Positions 36,984-47,192 are shown, counted from the first letter of the stretch. The stretch is 64,000 bases of DNA from Acidovorax sp. NB1 (GCF_005405905.1 NZ_BJHU01000040.1:1-64000), one strand, 5' to 3'. Notes: generated from the sequence alone by a model not told the origin. Numbers and translations: made by a program.

Positions 36984-38774
36984 ATGAGCCCTAGCCAGAT
37001 CATCGTCTTTGCCACCCCGGTCTTCTTCCTGCTGATCGCCATCGAACTGGCCGTTGGCTACAAGCGCCAGCGCAACACCTACCGCCTGGCCGATGCCGTG
37101 AGCAGCATCAGCCTTGGGGCTCTCAGCCAGACCAGCGCGGTGTTCACCCGGCTGCTGCGCATCGGCATCTACACCGCCCTGTTCGAGCATGTGGCGCTGT
37201 GGCGCAACGATGCCTTCTGGACCAGCCTGCCGGGCTGGCTGCTGGCACTGGTGTTCTATGACTTCTGCTACTACTGGCTGCACCGCATGGGGCATGAATC
37301 GGCCGTGCTGTGGGCCGCGCATGCGGTGCACCACCAGAGCCAGGACTACAACCTCAGCACCGCGCTGCGCCAGACGAGTTCGGGCGCGCTGCTGGGCTGG
37401 ATCTTCTATGTGCCCATGGCGCTGGCGGGCGTACCGCCGCTGGTGTTTGCGATCGTGGCGCTCATCGACCTGCTGTACCAGTTCTGGGTACACACCGAGC
37501 AGGTAGGTCGCCTGGGCTGGTTTGACCGCTGGTTCTGCAGCCCGAGCAACCACCGCGTGCACCACGCGGTGAACGACGCCTACCTGGACAAGAACTATGG
37601 CGGCGTCCTGATCGTGTGGGACCGGATGTTCGGCACCTTCAAGGATGAAGACGAACAGGAGCGGTGCGTGTATGGCACGCGCGGCTTGCTCAACAGCTGG
37701 GACCCGCTGTGGGCCAACGCCCAGGTGTATGCGGGCCTGGCGCACGACAGCTGGCACGCGCGCAACTGGCTCGACAAGCTCAAGGTCTGGATCAAACCAC
37801 CGGGCTGGCGGCCTGCGGATGTGGCGGAGCGTTTTCCCAAGCCCGCCTTCAGCATGGCGCAGATGCAGCTGTACCACCCGCCCATGTCGCGCACCGTGCA
37901 GGGGTTTGCGCTGGTGCAGTTTGGCATCTTGCTGGCCGGGGTGGCGGCCTTCCTGTGGCAGGCCGACGCGGCGCCGCTGACGCACAACGCGATCTGGTTT
38001 GCCGTGCTGCTGGTCAGCCAGTGGGCGCTGGGCGCCGTGATGCAGGGGCGCATCGGCATGTGGATGGCGCTGATGCTGCAGAGCGCCGCCCTGGCCACCG
38101 CCACCAGTGCGCTGGGGCTGACCGAATGGCACTGGATCTTCAAGCCTCTGACAATGGCGATTGCTATTGTTTTGATAGCTTTTAGCGCTCACCCATTGAG
38201 CGGAGAAGGCCATTTTGACCACAAGAACTGGTGGCTGATGGCGGCTGCGCTGGCCGGGTCGCTGGCAGGCGATGTGTTTTTGATGGTTCCGGGTTTCTTC
38301 ATCCCGGGGCTGGTGAGCTTTCTGGTGGCGCACCTGTTTTATGTGGCGCTGTTCAAACGCGGACAGTGCTGGTTTCCGCACCGGGGCGCGCTGGTGGCCA
38401 CACTGGGCATTGGCGTGGCGATGTACGCGTTTTTGTGGACGGGTGGCCTGCCGCCCGCGCTGCGAGCACCCGTGGCGGCTTACGTGCTGGTGATTGCGCT
38501 GATGGCGGCCCAGGCCATCGGGCGGGCCACCGTGCTGCGCGATGGGCCTGCGCTGCTGGTCGCCATGGGCGCGGGTTTCTTCATGCTGAGCGATTCGCTG
38601 CTGGCCACCAACCGTTTTGTGCAGCCCCTGCCCTGGTCGCAGGTGTGGGTCTTGTCCACGTACTACGCGGCGCAGGCGCTCATCGTGGGGGGCTGGCTGC
38701 TGGGGCAGCAGACGGGCAACAGCGCCCCCGGCCGTTCGCACCAGGCAACCCCCTCGGCAGCCGCCACGGTCTGA
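36984..38774 (+). CDS. Fatty-acid-hydroxylase/sterol-desaturase fused to YhhN (lysoplasmalogenase-like) domain
   Basis: 596 residues, membrane protein. The first part is a di-iron hydroxylase with His clusters HRMGHES, HAVHHQSQDYN and HRVHHAVND, resembling the alkylglycerol monooxygenase branch (YDFCYYWLHRMGHE, FWVHTEQVGRLGW). From about residue 390 a YhhN/TMEM86-like domain follows (FKPLTMAIAIV, LAGSLAGDVFLMVPGFFIPG, LVSFLVAHLFYVALF). Both parent families act on ether lipids in animals, so a joint role in ether-lipid turnover is an attractive inference. A dispersed element encodes the segment between the first two YhhN helices. Start ATG 36984 has GAGGATTT upstream. Confidence 0.82.
   Translation: MSPSQIIVFATPVFFLLIAIELAVGYKRQRNTYRLADAVSSISLGALSQTSAVFTRLLRIGIYTALFEHVALWRNDAFWTSLPGWLLALVFYDFCYYWLHRMGHESAVLWAAHAVHHQSQDYNLSTALRQTSSGALLGWIFYVPMALAGVPPLVFAIVALIDLLYQFWVHTEQVGRLGWFDRWFCSPSNHRVHHAVNDAYLDKNYGGVLIVWDRMFGTFKDEDEQERCVYGTRGLLNSWDPLWANAQVYAGLAHDSWHARNWLDKLKVWIKPPGWRPADVAERFPKPAFSMAQMQLYHPPMSRTVQGFALVQFGILLAGVAAFLWQADAAPLTHNAIWFAVLLVSQWALGAVMQGRIGMWMALMLQSAALATATSALGLTEWHWIFKPLTMAIAIVLIAFSAHPLSGEGHFDHKNWWLMAAALAGSLAGDVFLMVPGFFIPGLVSFLVAHLFYVALFKRGQCWFPHRGALVATLGIGVAMYAFLWTGGLPPALRAPVAAYVLVIALMAAQAIGRATVLRDGPALLVAMGAGFFMLSDSLLATNRFVQPLPWSQVWVLSTYYAAQALIVGGWLLGQQTGNSAPGRSHQATPSAAATV
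38161..38220 (+). repeat. Dispersed ~60-bp element, copy 8 (inside hydroxylase-YhhN gene)
   Basis: Plus-strand blocks TTGCTATTGTTTTGATAGCT, TTTAGCGCTC, GAGCGGAGAAGGCC, ATTTTGACC. Translated as part of YhhN helix 1 and the following loop (IAFSAHPLSGEGHFD). Same frame as copies 4 and 7. Confidence 0.75.
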
Positions 38775-38807
38775 GGCCAACCCGCCGCTGCAGCGGCCCT
38801 GCGTGCA

Positions 38808-39671
38808 TCATGCCCGGTGCCGCATGGCCTCCAGGGCCACGCGCGGCAGGTGGAAGATGCCCGCCACGGCTGAGGCCGCAGCCAGCCACAGCAACACGCC
38901 GATCCACCACAGGGCCCAGACCCAGGCGTTGAAGTCAGCGGGTGCCGCCAGGGCCTCGGCCTGGATGGCAGGCAGGGCCACACCCGCCAGCCCACGGGCG
39001 CCCGCGAACCGCACGCAGGCTTCGCCCCAGACCCACGCGGCAAACGCCGCCAGGCTCACAGCCACCAGCAGCAGGAACAGCCGGGCCAGCCCCAGCCACT
39101 TGAGCGCCACCACACTGACCATCAGCGCACCAAACGCCACTGCGATGGCTGCACCCGCCAAAGGCTCCTGCGCCAGCGGCAGGCACACCGGCAGTGCCAC
39201 TTGCACCGGCCACAACGGCCAGGAAGCCCCCGCTCCCGCCAGACCGCGCCACATGGGCTGCCACGCGCCCGCCACCGCCAGCCCCACGGCCACGGCCGCC
39301 AGGCAGAACCCGCTGCCATAGCGCCAGGCGGAACGTGGGTCCACGGGCAGATCGCGCGGCGGGCCCCAGCGCCTGCGCAGCGTGCATACCAGGGCCCAGG
39401 CCCAAACCCCGTCGGCCACCAGCCAGACCAGCGCAGGCAAGCCCACCAGGCTCACAGGCGCGCCGATGAACAAAGGCGCCACGCCGTAGCACAGCGTGAT
39501 GAAGGCGTGCAACACCACGCTGGCGCACGCCAGCACCAGCGCCAAATGCTGCACGGTCCATTGAAAGGGGTTCAGGCCGATCAGGGCCGCGAAGTCTTCG
39601 TCCTGCAGCGGGGGGCCGGACTTTTTGCGGGGAGAAAGGTGTTTGCGGCCACGCCGCCGTTGCCGCGCCAT
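38808..39671 (-). CDS. Hypothetical multi-pass membrane protein
   Basis: 287 residues. A basic N-terminus (MARQRRRGRKHLSPRKKSGP) precedes about seven hydrophobic segments (for example LALVLACASVVLHAFITLCY, LVGLPALVWLVADGVWAWAL, GLARLFLLLVAVSLAAFAAW, WWIGVLLWLAAASAVAGIFH). I do not recognise the family. It is co-oriented with ruvB, starting 29 bp after the ruvB stop, so it may be transcribed with it, and it is convergent with the hydroxylase fusion. Confidence 0.65.
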   Translation of the reverse strand: MARQRRRGRKHLSPRKKSGPPLQDEDFAALIGLNPFQWTVQHLALVLACASVVLHAFITLCYGVAPLFIGAPVSLVGLPALVWLVADGVWAWALVCTLRRRWGPPRDLPVDPRSAWRYGSGFCLAAVAVGLAVAGAWQPMWRGLAGAGASWPLWPVQVALPVCLPLAQEPLAGAAIAVAFGALMVSVVALKWLGLARLFLLLVAVSLAAFAAWVWGEACVRFAGARGLAGVALPAIQAEALAAPADFNAWVWALWWIGVLLWLAAASAVAGIFHLPRVALEAMRHRA

Positions 39672-39700
39672 CGCCTGCGCTGCCAGCCTGTGCCTGGGGC

Positions 39701-40765
39701 TCAGGCCCCGAACATATCGGGGTTGCTGCGCTGCGCCGGGGGCTGCAGCCCCAGGTGGCGGAAGGCCGCGAGCGTGGCAATCCGCCCACGGGGCGTGCGC
39801 TGCAAAAAGCCCTGCTGGATCAGGTAGGGCTCGATCACGTCTTCGATGGTGCCCGCCTCTTCGCCAATGCTGGCGGCGATGTTGTCCAGCCCCACGGGGC
39901 CACCGTCAAAGCGGTGGATCACGGCTTCAAGCAGCTTGCGGTCCATCACGTCAAAGCCTTGTGGGTCCACGTCAAGCATGGCCAGCGCCTTGTCAGCGAT
40001 GGTCTTGGTGATGCGGCCATCGCCCTTAACCTCGGCGTAGTCGCGCACGCGGCGCAGCAGCCGGTTGGCAATGCGCGGCGTGCCACGCGAGCGGCGGGCG
40101 ATTTCAAAGCCGCCGTCGTCATCCATGGGCGCGTTGAGCAGGCCTGCGCTGCGCTTGACGATGCGCGCCAGCTCTTCGGCCGTGTAGAACTCCAGCCGCG
40201 CGACGATGCCGAAACGGTCGCGCAGCGGGTTGGTCAACATGCCCGCACGCGTGGTAGCGCCCACCAGGGTGAAGGGCTGCAGGTCGAGTTTGATGCTGCG
40301 CGCGGCGGGCCCTTCGCCGATCATGATGTCGATCTGGTAGTCCTCCAGCGCCGGGTAAAGGATTTCCTCGACCACGGGCGACAGGCGGTGGATCTCGTCA
40401 ATGAAAAGAACGTCGTTCTTTTCAAGGTTGGTCAGCAGCGCCGCCAGGTCCTTGGGCTTTTCGAGCACGGGGCCACTGGTCTGGCGCAGGTTGACCCCCA
40501 GTTCGGCCGCGATGATGTGCGACAGCGTGGTCTTGCCCAGGCCCGGCGGGCCGAACAGCAGCACATGGTCCAGCGCCTCTTCGCGCTTTTTGGCCGCACC
40601 GATGAAGATTTCAAGCTGCTCCCGCGCCTTGGCCTGGCCCACGTACTCCTGCAGCAGCTTGGGCCGCAGGGCCCGCTCAATGGCCTCCTCTTGGGGGGAG
40701 CTGGGCGCTGCGGAGACAACACGTTTGGTGGGGGCGGGGGCGAAATCGTCGGTTTGGATGGTCAT
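39701..40765 (-). CDS. ruvB: Holliday junction branch migration helicase subunit RuvB
   Basis: 354 residues. AAA+ motor with Walker [11 protein letters not shown], Walker [12 protein letters not shown], sensor [18 protein letters not shown] and the C-terminal winged helix ([20 protein letters not shown]). It works with RuvA and RuvC in recombination repair. Start ATG 40765 ([10 protein letters not shown]). Unusually, ruvA is not directly upstream: a 1.9-kb protease gene separates them, 19 bp from ruvB. Confidence 0.96.
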   Translation of the reverse strand: MTIQTDDFAPAPTKRVVSAAPSSPQEEAIERALRPKLLQEYVGQAKAREQLEIFIGAAKKREEALDHVLLFGPPGLGKTTLSHIIAAELGVNLRQTSGPVLEKPKDLAALLTNLEKNDVLFIDEIHRLSPVVEEILYPALEDYQIDIMIGEGPAARSIKLDLQPFTLVGATTRAGMLTNPLRDRFGIVARLEFYTAEELARIVKRSAGLLNAPMDDDGGFEIARRSRGTPRIANRLLRRVRDYAEVKGDGRITKTIADKALAMLDVDPQGFDVMDRKLLEAVIHRFDGGPVGLDNIAASIGEEAGTIEDVIEPYLIQQGFLQRTPRGRIATLAAFRHLGLQPPAQRSNPDMFGA

Positions 40766-40784
40766 TGCGCCAGCTTGCTGAGCA

Positions 40785-42716
40785 TTACAGGCCCGTCCAC
40801 GCGTAGTAGCCAATGCCCTCGTAACGATAGCTGGGAGCATTGGCAATGAGGTAGTCGCGCTCAGCCAAATTTATTGTGTAGAAATGAACGCCCTTGGCAG
40901 GCAAATAGAAACGGTACAGGGGCATGCCGCCTGCCGCAGCGCTGGTGCTCGCAAACCAAGTAACACCTTCATACTTGAAGTCTGAATTGCTGCCCAGCAA
41001 AGCATCCCTCTCGGCCGCACTGATCGTGTAGAAATGTGCTCCACCCTTGGTTCCATAAAAGCGATACACCGGGCTGTTCCCCGTTTGCGTTATGGCTTGT
41101 GCATAGAAAGCCACTCCTTCGTAAGCGAACGCCGGAAATTTTTGCAATGTGTTATCGCGCTCCGCCGGACTGGCTGTGAAGAAATGGGCTCCCGTCGTGC
41201 CGTTGTAAAAACGGTACACAGCTACACGGTTGCCGGTAGATGCCACTGGGGGCTGGCCAGTCGAAGGCGACAGCCAATTCTTCATAGCGGCATTGAAGGC
41301 GACATCAAACCGTCCGTAGTATTCCGGCGCCGTTGTGGCCGTGCAACTGGAACTGCCGCCATACAGAGTACCAACAACCTGGGAACCGCCCTTGAAAAGT
41401 GCAGAACCGCTGCTGCCACTTTCCGTGGTCCCCTGACTCCAGTTCACACGGTAATAGTTGCCGGTGGTGCCGCCACAAGAGAATTGTGTTGCACTGGTCG
41501 GAAAGCATGCAGTCTGGCCGCTCACGGCACCCATGCTGAATTTGAGCAAATCGCCACGGGGGTGATGCAAGCCCACGACCGATGCGCCCGTATCAACGGC
41601 CGCAGCATCCCACCCAGCAAAATAAGCGCCGGCTGGCGGCGTGTCATTGAGCCTGAGCAGCGCGGTGTCGGTACTGGACGATGCGTAGAGCAATGCAGCA
41701 CCGTTGACGCGCTTGGTGGTCGCATCCGACAAAGTGCGACTGTTGCATGTGGGCGCCCGATAAAACCAGTCTGTCTGCAAGGACGTTGCTTCAGCTTGCG
41801 TCGATATGCAGTGGTTGGCAGTCAGAAAATAAGGCGTCCCCGAAGACTGGCTGTCATTGAGCAAGGTTCCGGTGCACAGGTAGGAATTGCCGTCAGACGT
41901 AAACAACATGCGGGCGACTGCATTGCGCTGGTTCGCGTAGGCGTCATAGCAGGTTGCGTCCAGTTGGCACGATGCCGATTCGTTGATCTTGGCCGTCATT
42001 TCGCCTTCGGCAGGAACCGACAGGTTCTCGAAGATGTGCGATACACGTGGGACTGAAATGTCCATCGCATCCTCAGACACACCCGGTGGCAGCTCCACTT
42101 CCAGCGTTACTTCGTCCGATCCAAGATCGGGAGTCCACCATGTCTGGCCATTCAAGGAGGTGTCGCCCGCCTGCAGGTTCAATTGAATGCGTTGCAGGAC
42201 TTCCTGGCCAGAAATCTGGAGCACACTCCCGGCGTTGGCTTGGCTATAGACACGCAGCAAGGTTCCGGGAGCCAATTGCTTGGCCACCACGCCGAGACGC
42301 AGGCCATGCGCACCTTGTGCCGTGAAACTGATGGCGGCCACGCGAGTGCCATTGGCTGCCGCCGTCCACTGAAACTGCTGCCGAGTCTGCGCAGCTGCCT
42401 CGGTGGCAACTACGTCCCGGGACACCCCCACCTGGCGGGGTCCGATTCCGCCAGCGAGAGTTTCCATCTTGGATGGAGCCAGCGCGTCGAGAGTCACCCG
42501 TGCAGGGGGGGGAGCCACCAAAGCGCTGCGCGACTTAACGCTGGCAACGCCCTGGTCCGCGCTGGCGGGCTGCACCCTGCCGTCCATCTGCAACACCAGC
42601 AAAGACGCGCTGGACGACGCTACCCCTCCCTCAGCTCCACTACCGCCGCAACCTGCCAGCAAGACAACCGCAGCAGCGACAACAGCGCTTACGCGCACCA
42701 AAACACCACTTTTCAT
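40785..42716 (-). CDS. Secreted trypsin-like serine endopeptidase with C-terminal DUF5648 repeats
   Basis: 643 residues. Lipobox VVLLAGC near residue 22 followed by a Gly-rich linker. The catalytic domain resembles lysyl endopeptidases: His in [10 protein letters not shown], Asp in [13 protein letters not shown], Ser in [15 protein letters not shown], with many Cys ([22 protein letters not shown]). The tail has three tandem repeats of the type [60 protein letters not shown], matching DUF5648. These often sit at the end of exported hydrolases. Less GC-biased than neighbours, and it sits between ruvA and ruvB. Confidence 0.85.
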   Translation of the reverse strand: MKSGVLVRVSAVVAAAVVLLAGCGGSGAEGGVASSSASLLVLQMDGRVQPASADQGVASVKSRSALVAPPPARVTLDALAPSKMETLAGGIGPRQVGVSRDVVATEAAAQTRQQFQWTAAANGTRVAAISFTAQGAHGLRLGVVAKQLAPGTLLRVYSQANAGSVLQISGQEVLQRIQLNLQAGDTSLNGQTWWTPDLGSDEVTLEVELPPGVSEDAMDISVPRVSHIFENLSVPAEGEMTAKINESASCQLDATCYDAYANQRNAVARMLFTSDGNSYLCTGTLLNDSQSSGTPYFLTANHCISTQAEATSLQTDWFYRAPTCNSRTLSDATTKRVNGAALLYASSSTDTALLRLNDTPPAGAYFAGWDAAAVDTGASVVGLHHPRGDLLKFSMGAVSGQTACFPTSATQFSCGGTTGNYYRVNWSQGTTESGSSGSALFKGGSQVVGTLYGGSSSCTATTAPEYYGRFDVAFNAAMKNWLSPSTGQPPVASTGNRVAVYRFYNGTTGAHFFTASPAERDNTLQKFPAFAYEGVAFYAQAITQTGNSPVYRFYGTKGGAHFYTISAAERDALLGSNSDFKYEGVTWFASTSAAAGGMPLYRFYLPAKGVHFYTINLAERDYLIANAPSYRYEGIGYYAWTGL

Positions 42717-42791
42717 CGCTTCCCCCTAAAAACTCAAGCGTTAGCCTGCCATTGGACACCGAAACCACCCCACTGGTACAGGCTTATGCCG

Positions 42792-43367
42792 CTACTTCGC
42801 CAACGCCTTCAGCGCCATCTTGATCCCCTCACTCACCCCCACCTCCGCAGGCAGCGCCTTGAGTGCCGCCGCCGCTTCTTTGTCGTTGTAGCCCAAAGCC
42901 AACAGTGCCTGCAGGATGTCGGCCTGCGCATCGCTGGTGGCAGCGCCGCGCACGGCTCCCATGTCCGTCCCGAGCTTGCCCTTGAGCTCCAGCAGCAGGC
43001 GCTCAGCGGTCTTCTTGCCAATGCCCGGCACCTTGACCAGACGCCCCGCCTCCTGCAGCGAAATCGCCTGGGCCAGGTCGCCCACACCCATGCCGCTCAG
43101 GATCGACAGCGCGGTGCGCGGCCCCACGCCCGATATCTTGATCAGCTCGCGAAACGCCTGGCGCTCGGGGGCGGTCGCAAAGCCATACAGCAGCTGTGCA
43201 TCCTCGCGCACGATGAACTGCGTGAGCAGGCTCACGCGCTCGCCCACAGCGGGCAGGTTGTAGAACGTGCTCATGGGCACATTCACCTCGTAACCGACGC
43301 CATTGCAGTCCAGCAGCACCTCGGGGGGATTCTTCTCCAGCAGGGTGCCGGTCAATTTGCCTATCAT
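42792..43367 (-). CDS. ruvA: Holliday junction DNA-binding subunit RuvA
   Basis: 191 residues. The N-terminal OB domain [20 protein letters not shown], twin HhH motifs ([20 protein letters not shown] and [20 protein letters not shown]) and the C-terminal RuvB-interacting domain ([20 protein letters not shown]) are all present. Start ATG 43367. Same strand as ruvB but 2 kb upstream of it. The gene is divergent from phoH (93 bp). Confidence 0.95.
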   Translation of the reverse strand: MIGKLTGTLLEKNPPEVLLDCNGVGYEVNVPMSTFYNLPAVGERVSLLTQFIVREDAQLLYGFATAPERQAFRELIKISGVGPRTALSILSGMGVGDLAQAISLQEAGRLVKVPGIGKKTAERLLLELKGKLGTDMGAVRGAATSDAQADILQALLALGYNDKEAAAALKALPAEVGVSEGIKMALKALAK

Positions 43368-43460
43368 TGATGTCCTTTTGCCGACGCTGGCGAGCCGCGC
43401 GGCATTGCCACACGGCATGCGCCATGTGGCCATTTCCTTTGCCTGACGGGAATTATCAGC

Positions 43461-44417
43461 GTGATCCTGCGCCACACCTTCACTCCCCACAACAACACCC
43501 GGCTGACCCACCTGTGTGGCCCGGCCGACATCCACCTGCGCACCATCGAAGAGGCGCTGCAGGTCAGCATTGCGCACCGGCACGAGCAGTTCAAGGTGGA
43601 CGGTCCCAAGGCCAAGGCCACCCAGGCGATGGAACTGCTGCAGGCCTTGTACGAGATCGCAGAGCGCCCCATCCCGGAAGACCATATCCAGCTCATGCTG
43701 GCAGGCGACAGCGGGTTGCTGGAAGCGCCGGACGACGCCATCGTGCTCAACACCCGCCGGGCCGACCTGCGCGGACGGACTGCCACCCAGAGCCTGTACC
43801 TGCAGAACATCGCCACGCACGACATCACCTTCGGCATCGGCCCCGCCGGCACGGGTAAGACCTACCTGGCCGTGGCCAGCGCTGTGGATGCGCTGGAGCG
43901 CAGCAGCGTGCAGCGCATCGTGCTGACCCGCCCGGCCGTGGAGGCGGGCGAGCGCCTGGGCTTTCTGCCTGGCGACCTGGCCCAGAAGGTGGACCCGTAC
44001 CTGCGGCCGCTGTACGACGCGCTCTACGAACTGATGGGGCATGACAAGGTGCAGAAAGCGTTTGAGCGCAACGCCATTGAGATCGCGCCGCTGGCCTTCA
44101 TGCGCGGGCGCACGCTGAACAACGCCTTCGTGATCCTGGACGAAGCCCAGAACACCACCCCCGAGCAGATGAAGATGTTCCTCACCCGCATCGGCTTCGG
44201 ATCGCGCGCCGTGGTCACGGGCGACGTGAGCCAGATCGACCTGCCCAAAGGCGCGATGAGCGGGCTGGTGGACGCAGAACGCGTACTGAAACGTGTGAAA
44301 GGCATTGCCATCACCCACTTCACCAGCGCCGACGTGGTGCGCCACCCGCTGGTGGCACGCATCGTGGACGCCTACGACGCCCCGCGCCGCGCCGTGGCGG
44401 CCCGCAGTCGAGACTAG
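43461..44417 (+). CDS. PhoH family ATPase (YbeZ-like)
   Basis: 318 residues. An N-terminal KH-like region ([20 protein letters not shown]) precedes the P-loop domain with GPAGTGKT (127-134), [20 protein letters not shown] and [20 protein letters not shown]. This is the PhoH/YbeZ type linked to ybeY, thought to act in rRNA maturation or RNA handling. The start is GTG 43461. The gap to ybeY is filled by a dispersed element. Confidence 0.92.
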   Translation: MILRHTFTPHNNTRLTHLCGPADIHLRTIEEALQVSIAHRHEQFKVDGPKAKATQAMELLQALYEIAERPIPEDHIQLMLAGDSGLLEAPDDAIVLNTRRADLRGRTATQSLYLQNIATHDITFGIGPAGTGKTYLAVASAVDALERSSVQRIVLTRPAVEAGERLGFLPGDLAQKVDPYLRPLYDALYELMGHDKVQKAFERNAIEIAPLAFMRGRTLNNAFVILDEAQNTTPEQMKMFLTRIGFGSRAVVTGDVSQIDLPKGAMSGLVDAERVLKRVKGIAITHFTSADVVRHPLVARIVDAYDAPRRAVAARSRD

Positions 44418-44419
44418 CG

Positions 44420-44474
44420 CTTTCATTTTTATAGCAACAAAACAAAACCCATCAGGCGACAGCAGCTAAAAACA
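44420..44474 (+). repeat. Dispersed ~60-bp element, copy 9 (phoH-ybeY gap)
   Basis: Plus-strand blocks TTCATTTTTATAGCAAC, ATCAGGCGACAGCAGC, TAAAAAC. It occupies nearly the whole 62-bp gap between the phoH stop and the ybeY start, so it lies in the ybeY leader. Confidence 0.6.
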
Positions 44475-44479
44475 CTCCT

Positions 44480-44938
44480 ATGCCTCTGAACCAACTCTCC
44501 CTGTCGCTGCAGTTCGGCTCTTTTGATGGAGTCGCCGCCCACCGCGCCGTGCTTCCGCGCCACAAGGTCACGCGCTGGATTCGACACGCACTGGCCACCG
44601 ACGCGGAGATCACCGTGCGCATCGTGGGCGCCGAAGAAGGCCAGCAGCTCAACCGCGAATACCGCCACAAGGACTACGCCACCAACGTGCTCACGTTCGA
44701 CTACACCCAAGAGCCGGTGGTGACCGCCGACTTGGTGCTGTGCGCCCCGGTGATCGAGCGCGAGGCGAAGGAGCAGAACAAGAGCCTGGAAGAGCACTAC
44801 GCCCACATGCTGGTGCATGGCACGCTGCATGCCCAGGGCTGGGACCATGAAACGAGCGAGGCCGACGCCGAGGAGATGGAGGCGTACGAGACCGACATCC
44901 TGCAAGAGCTGGGCTTTGAAGACCCCTACGCGGCCTGA
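44480..44938 (+). CDS. ybeY: rRNA maturation endoribonuclease YbeY
   Basis: 152 residues. The zinc motif [11 protein letters not shown] (His113, His117, His123) defines the family; [15 protein letters not shown] is the other conserved block. It processes the 16S rRNA 3' end and takes part in ribosome quality control. It follows phoH in the usual order. The lnt and corC genes that often come next in other bacteria are absent here. No good Shine-Dalgarno is visible because a dispersed element fills the leader. Confidence 0.94.
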   Translation: MPLNQLSLSLQFGSFDGVAAHRAVLPRHKVTRWIRHALATDAEITVRIVGAEEGQQLNREYRHKDYATNVLTFDYTQEPVVTADLVLCAPVIEREAKEQNKSLEEHYAHMLVHGTLHAQGWDHETSEADAEEMEAYETDILQELGFEDPYAA

Positions 44939-45117
44939 TCGACCGCACGGCTCCCCCGCGACTCGGCGGACAGCCTACTTTTCAAGGCAGCTTTAAAACG
45001 CAGCTGCAGGCAAAGCAGCCGCACCTTTTACAGTCGCAATCCGGACTCAACAGCCCAGAATCTCCACCTAACATCGGTGCAATGCCGCGCGCGCCACGCC
45101 GTGGCCAAGGAGATACT

Positions 45118-45864
45118 TTGGAAACCGCCCTGCTCGTCACCGCCGCCTTCATCGCCGGCGCCCTCAATGCCGTTGCCGGAGGCGGCAGCTTTCTGACCCT
45201 GCCAGCCCTCGTCTTCACCGGCGTGCCCCCCGTGGTGGCCAATGCCACGGGCACGGTGGCGCTGTTGCCGGGCTACATGGCGGGGGCATGGGGGTTTAAG
45301 GAGGATATGCAGCCGCCGCCCGGCCTGTCCATGCGGGCGGTGGTGCTGCTGGCCCTTATTGGCGGATCGGCCGGGGCTGCGCTGCTGCTGATCACGCCCG
45401 ACGCCACCTTCCGCAAGGTCGTGCCCTGGCTGCTGCTGGCGGCCACGGCGATGTTTGCGCTGGGCCCCCGGCTGCGCCAGTGGGCCGGTGCGTCTGCCCA
45501 TGGCCCCGCCGCGCCGTGGAAGGCGGCCCTGGGCATGCTGGCGGTGGCGGGGTATGGCGGCTACTTCAACGGCGGGCTGGGCATCTTGCTGCTGGCGCTG
45601 TTTGGCCTGCTGGGGCAAACCCAGCTCAACGCCATGAACGGCATGAAGAACCTGGTCTCGGCCCTGCTCACCGCGATTGCGGTGGCCATCTACGCGGCGG
45701 GCGGCATCGTGTTGTGGCCCCAGGCGCTGATGATGATGGTGGCCGCCACCGCCGGCGGCTACGGCGGCGCCCGCGTGGCGCGCAAGCTGCCTGCCAACGT
45801 GCTGCGCTGGGGCATCGTCGCCACCGGGCTGGTGATGGCGGCGGTGTTCTTTTGGCGGCAGTGA
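45118..45864 (+). CDS. TSUP family transporter (TauE/SafE-like)
   Basis: 248 residues with about eight hydrophobic segments. The N-terminal FIAGALNAVAGGGSFLTLPA and the internal repeat YGGYFNGGLGILLLALFGLL are the family marks. TSUP proteins move sulfite, sulfonates or other organic anions; the substrate is unknown. The start is set at TTG 45118 because AAGGAG lies 5 nt before it and the protein begins METALLVTAAFIAG, while the ATG at 45082 has no ribosome-binding site. The stop overlaps the MFS start (GTGA). Confidence 0.85.
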   Translation: METALLVTAAFIAGALNAVAGGGSFLTLPALVFTGVPPVVANATGTVALLPGYMAGAWGFKEDMQPPPGLSMRAVVLLALIGGSAGAALLLITPDATFRKVVPWLLLAATAMFALGPRLRQWAGASAHGPAAPWKAALGMLAVAGYGGYFNGGLGILLLALFGLLGQTQLNAMNGMKNLVSALLTAIAVAIYAAGGIVLWPQALMMMVAATAGGYGGARVARKLPANVLRWGIVATGLVMAAVFFWRQ

Positions 45865-47192
45865 GCGGTAGCCCCTCGGCCCCGCCGACAACGCCCAGGT
45901 CCACGCCTGCGGCGGCATCGGCACCTGCGCCGACACCCACGGCAGACAGCGGCCGCCCGCCGACGCGCGTGCTGTGGGCCATGCTGCTCACGCTGCTCAG
46001 CGGGTTTGCGCTGAGCCAGGCGTTTCGCACCACCACCGCCATCCTGGCCCAGGGGCTGACTGCCGAGTTCGGGCTATCGCCGGGTTCGCTGGGGGCCTTT
46101 GCCGGGCTGTTCGGCCTGTCGTTCGGCGTGGCCCAGTTGCTGATGGGTGTGGGGTTGGACCTGTGGGGCCTGCGGCGCACGGTGCTCACCGCCTTCCCGC
46201 TGGCGATTGGCGGGGCCGCGCTCTCGGCGGCAGCGCCCGGCTATGCGTGGTTGATGGTGGGCCAGCTGATGATTGGCGTGGGCTGCTCACCCGCGTTTCT
46301 GGCCTGCACGCTGTTCATTGCGCGGCATTTCCCGGCCGACCGGTTTGCCTACCTGTCGGGCGTGGCCATGGGTGTGGGTGGGCTGGGCCTGCTGTTCACT
46401 GGCACACCGCTGGCCTGGCTGGTGCAGCACGGCGGCGGCTGGCGCACTGGCTATGCCGTGCTGGCAGTGCTCAGCGCGCTGTCGTGGCTGCTGATCTGGC
46501 TGCGGGTGCACGAGCCCGCCCCGCTGGTGCCGCCCCCGGCGCAGCGCGAAAGCTGGGGCCAGGCGCTGCTGGGTTTTGGCCAGCTGCTCACGGTGCCGCA
46601 CACCTGGGGCATCCTGCTGCTGGGCATGTCGGGCTACGCTGCATTTTTGTCGCTGCGGGGCCTGTGGCTGGCACCGCTGCTGATGGACCGCTACCACCTC
46701 ACGCTGGTGGACAGCGGCAACGTCGCGCTGGGCCTGTCGCTGATTGCGCTGTTTGCCCCCGGGCTGGCAGGTCGGCTGGACCCGGGCGTCGGCCGCCGCC
46801 GATGGTGGATTGGCAATGCCTCGCTGCTGATGGCCGGGCTGTTCGCGCTGCTGGCCTTTTTGCGGGTGCACCCTGCGGCCAGCGTGGTGCTGATTTTGCT
46901 GATGGGGCTGCTGTCGGGCTACGGCGTGTTGCAGTACGCCGATGTGCGCGCCTCGTACCCGCCCGCGCTCACCGGCCGGGCCTTGTCGGCCTACACGATG
47001 GCGATGTTCCTGGGCGTGGCGCTGATGCAGTGGTTCACCGGCATCGTGGCCACCGGGGCGCAGCGCCTGGGCTGGGATGCGCACACTGCGGTCATGCTGG
47101 CGATTGCGGCCTGGCTGGCGCTGGCGTCGATGGCGTTTCGGGTGTTGCCTGTGTCGCCAATGGTTTCGTCACAAAAAACAGACCCAAAATAG
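45861..47192 (+). CDS. MFS transporter
   Basis: 443 residues, about twelve transmembrane helices. The N-terminal 30 residues are Pro/Ala/Thr-rich and presumably cytoplasmic. GLDLWGLRRTVLTAFPLAIG is the loop 2-3 MFS motif, and the second half opens FGQLLTVPHTWGILLLGMSG. The substrate is unknown. The start GTG 45861 overlaps the TSUP gene stop, so the two transporters are coupled. The stop TAG (47190-47192) lies inside a dispersed element. Confidence 0.85.
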   Translation: MSGSPSAPPTTPRSTPAAASAPAPTPTADSGRPPTRVLWAMLLTLLSGFALSQAFRTTTAILAQGLTAEFGLSPGSLGAFAGLFGLSFGVAQLLMGVGLDLWGLRRTVLTAFPLAIGGAALSAAAPGYAWLMVGQLMIGVGCSPAFLACTLFIARHFPADRFAYLSGVAMGVGGLGLLFTGTPLAWLVQHGGGWRTGYAVLAVLSALSWLLIWLRVHEPAPLVPPPAQRESWGQALLGFGQLLTVPHTWGILLLGMSGYAAFLSLRGLWLAPLLMDRYHLTLVDSGNVALGLSLIALFAPGLAGRLDPGVGRRRWWIGNASLLMAGLFALLAFLRVHPAASVVLILLMGLLSGYGVLQYADVRASYPPALTGRALSAYTMAMFLGVALMQWFTGIVATGAQRLGWDAHTAVMLAIAAWLALASMAFRVLPVSPMVSSQKTDPK

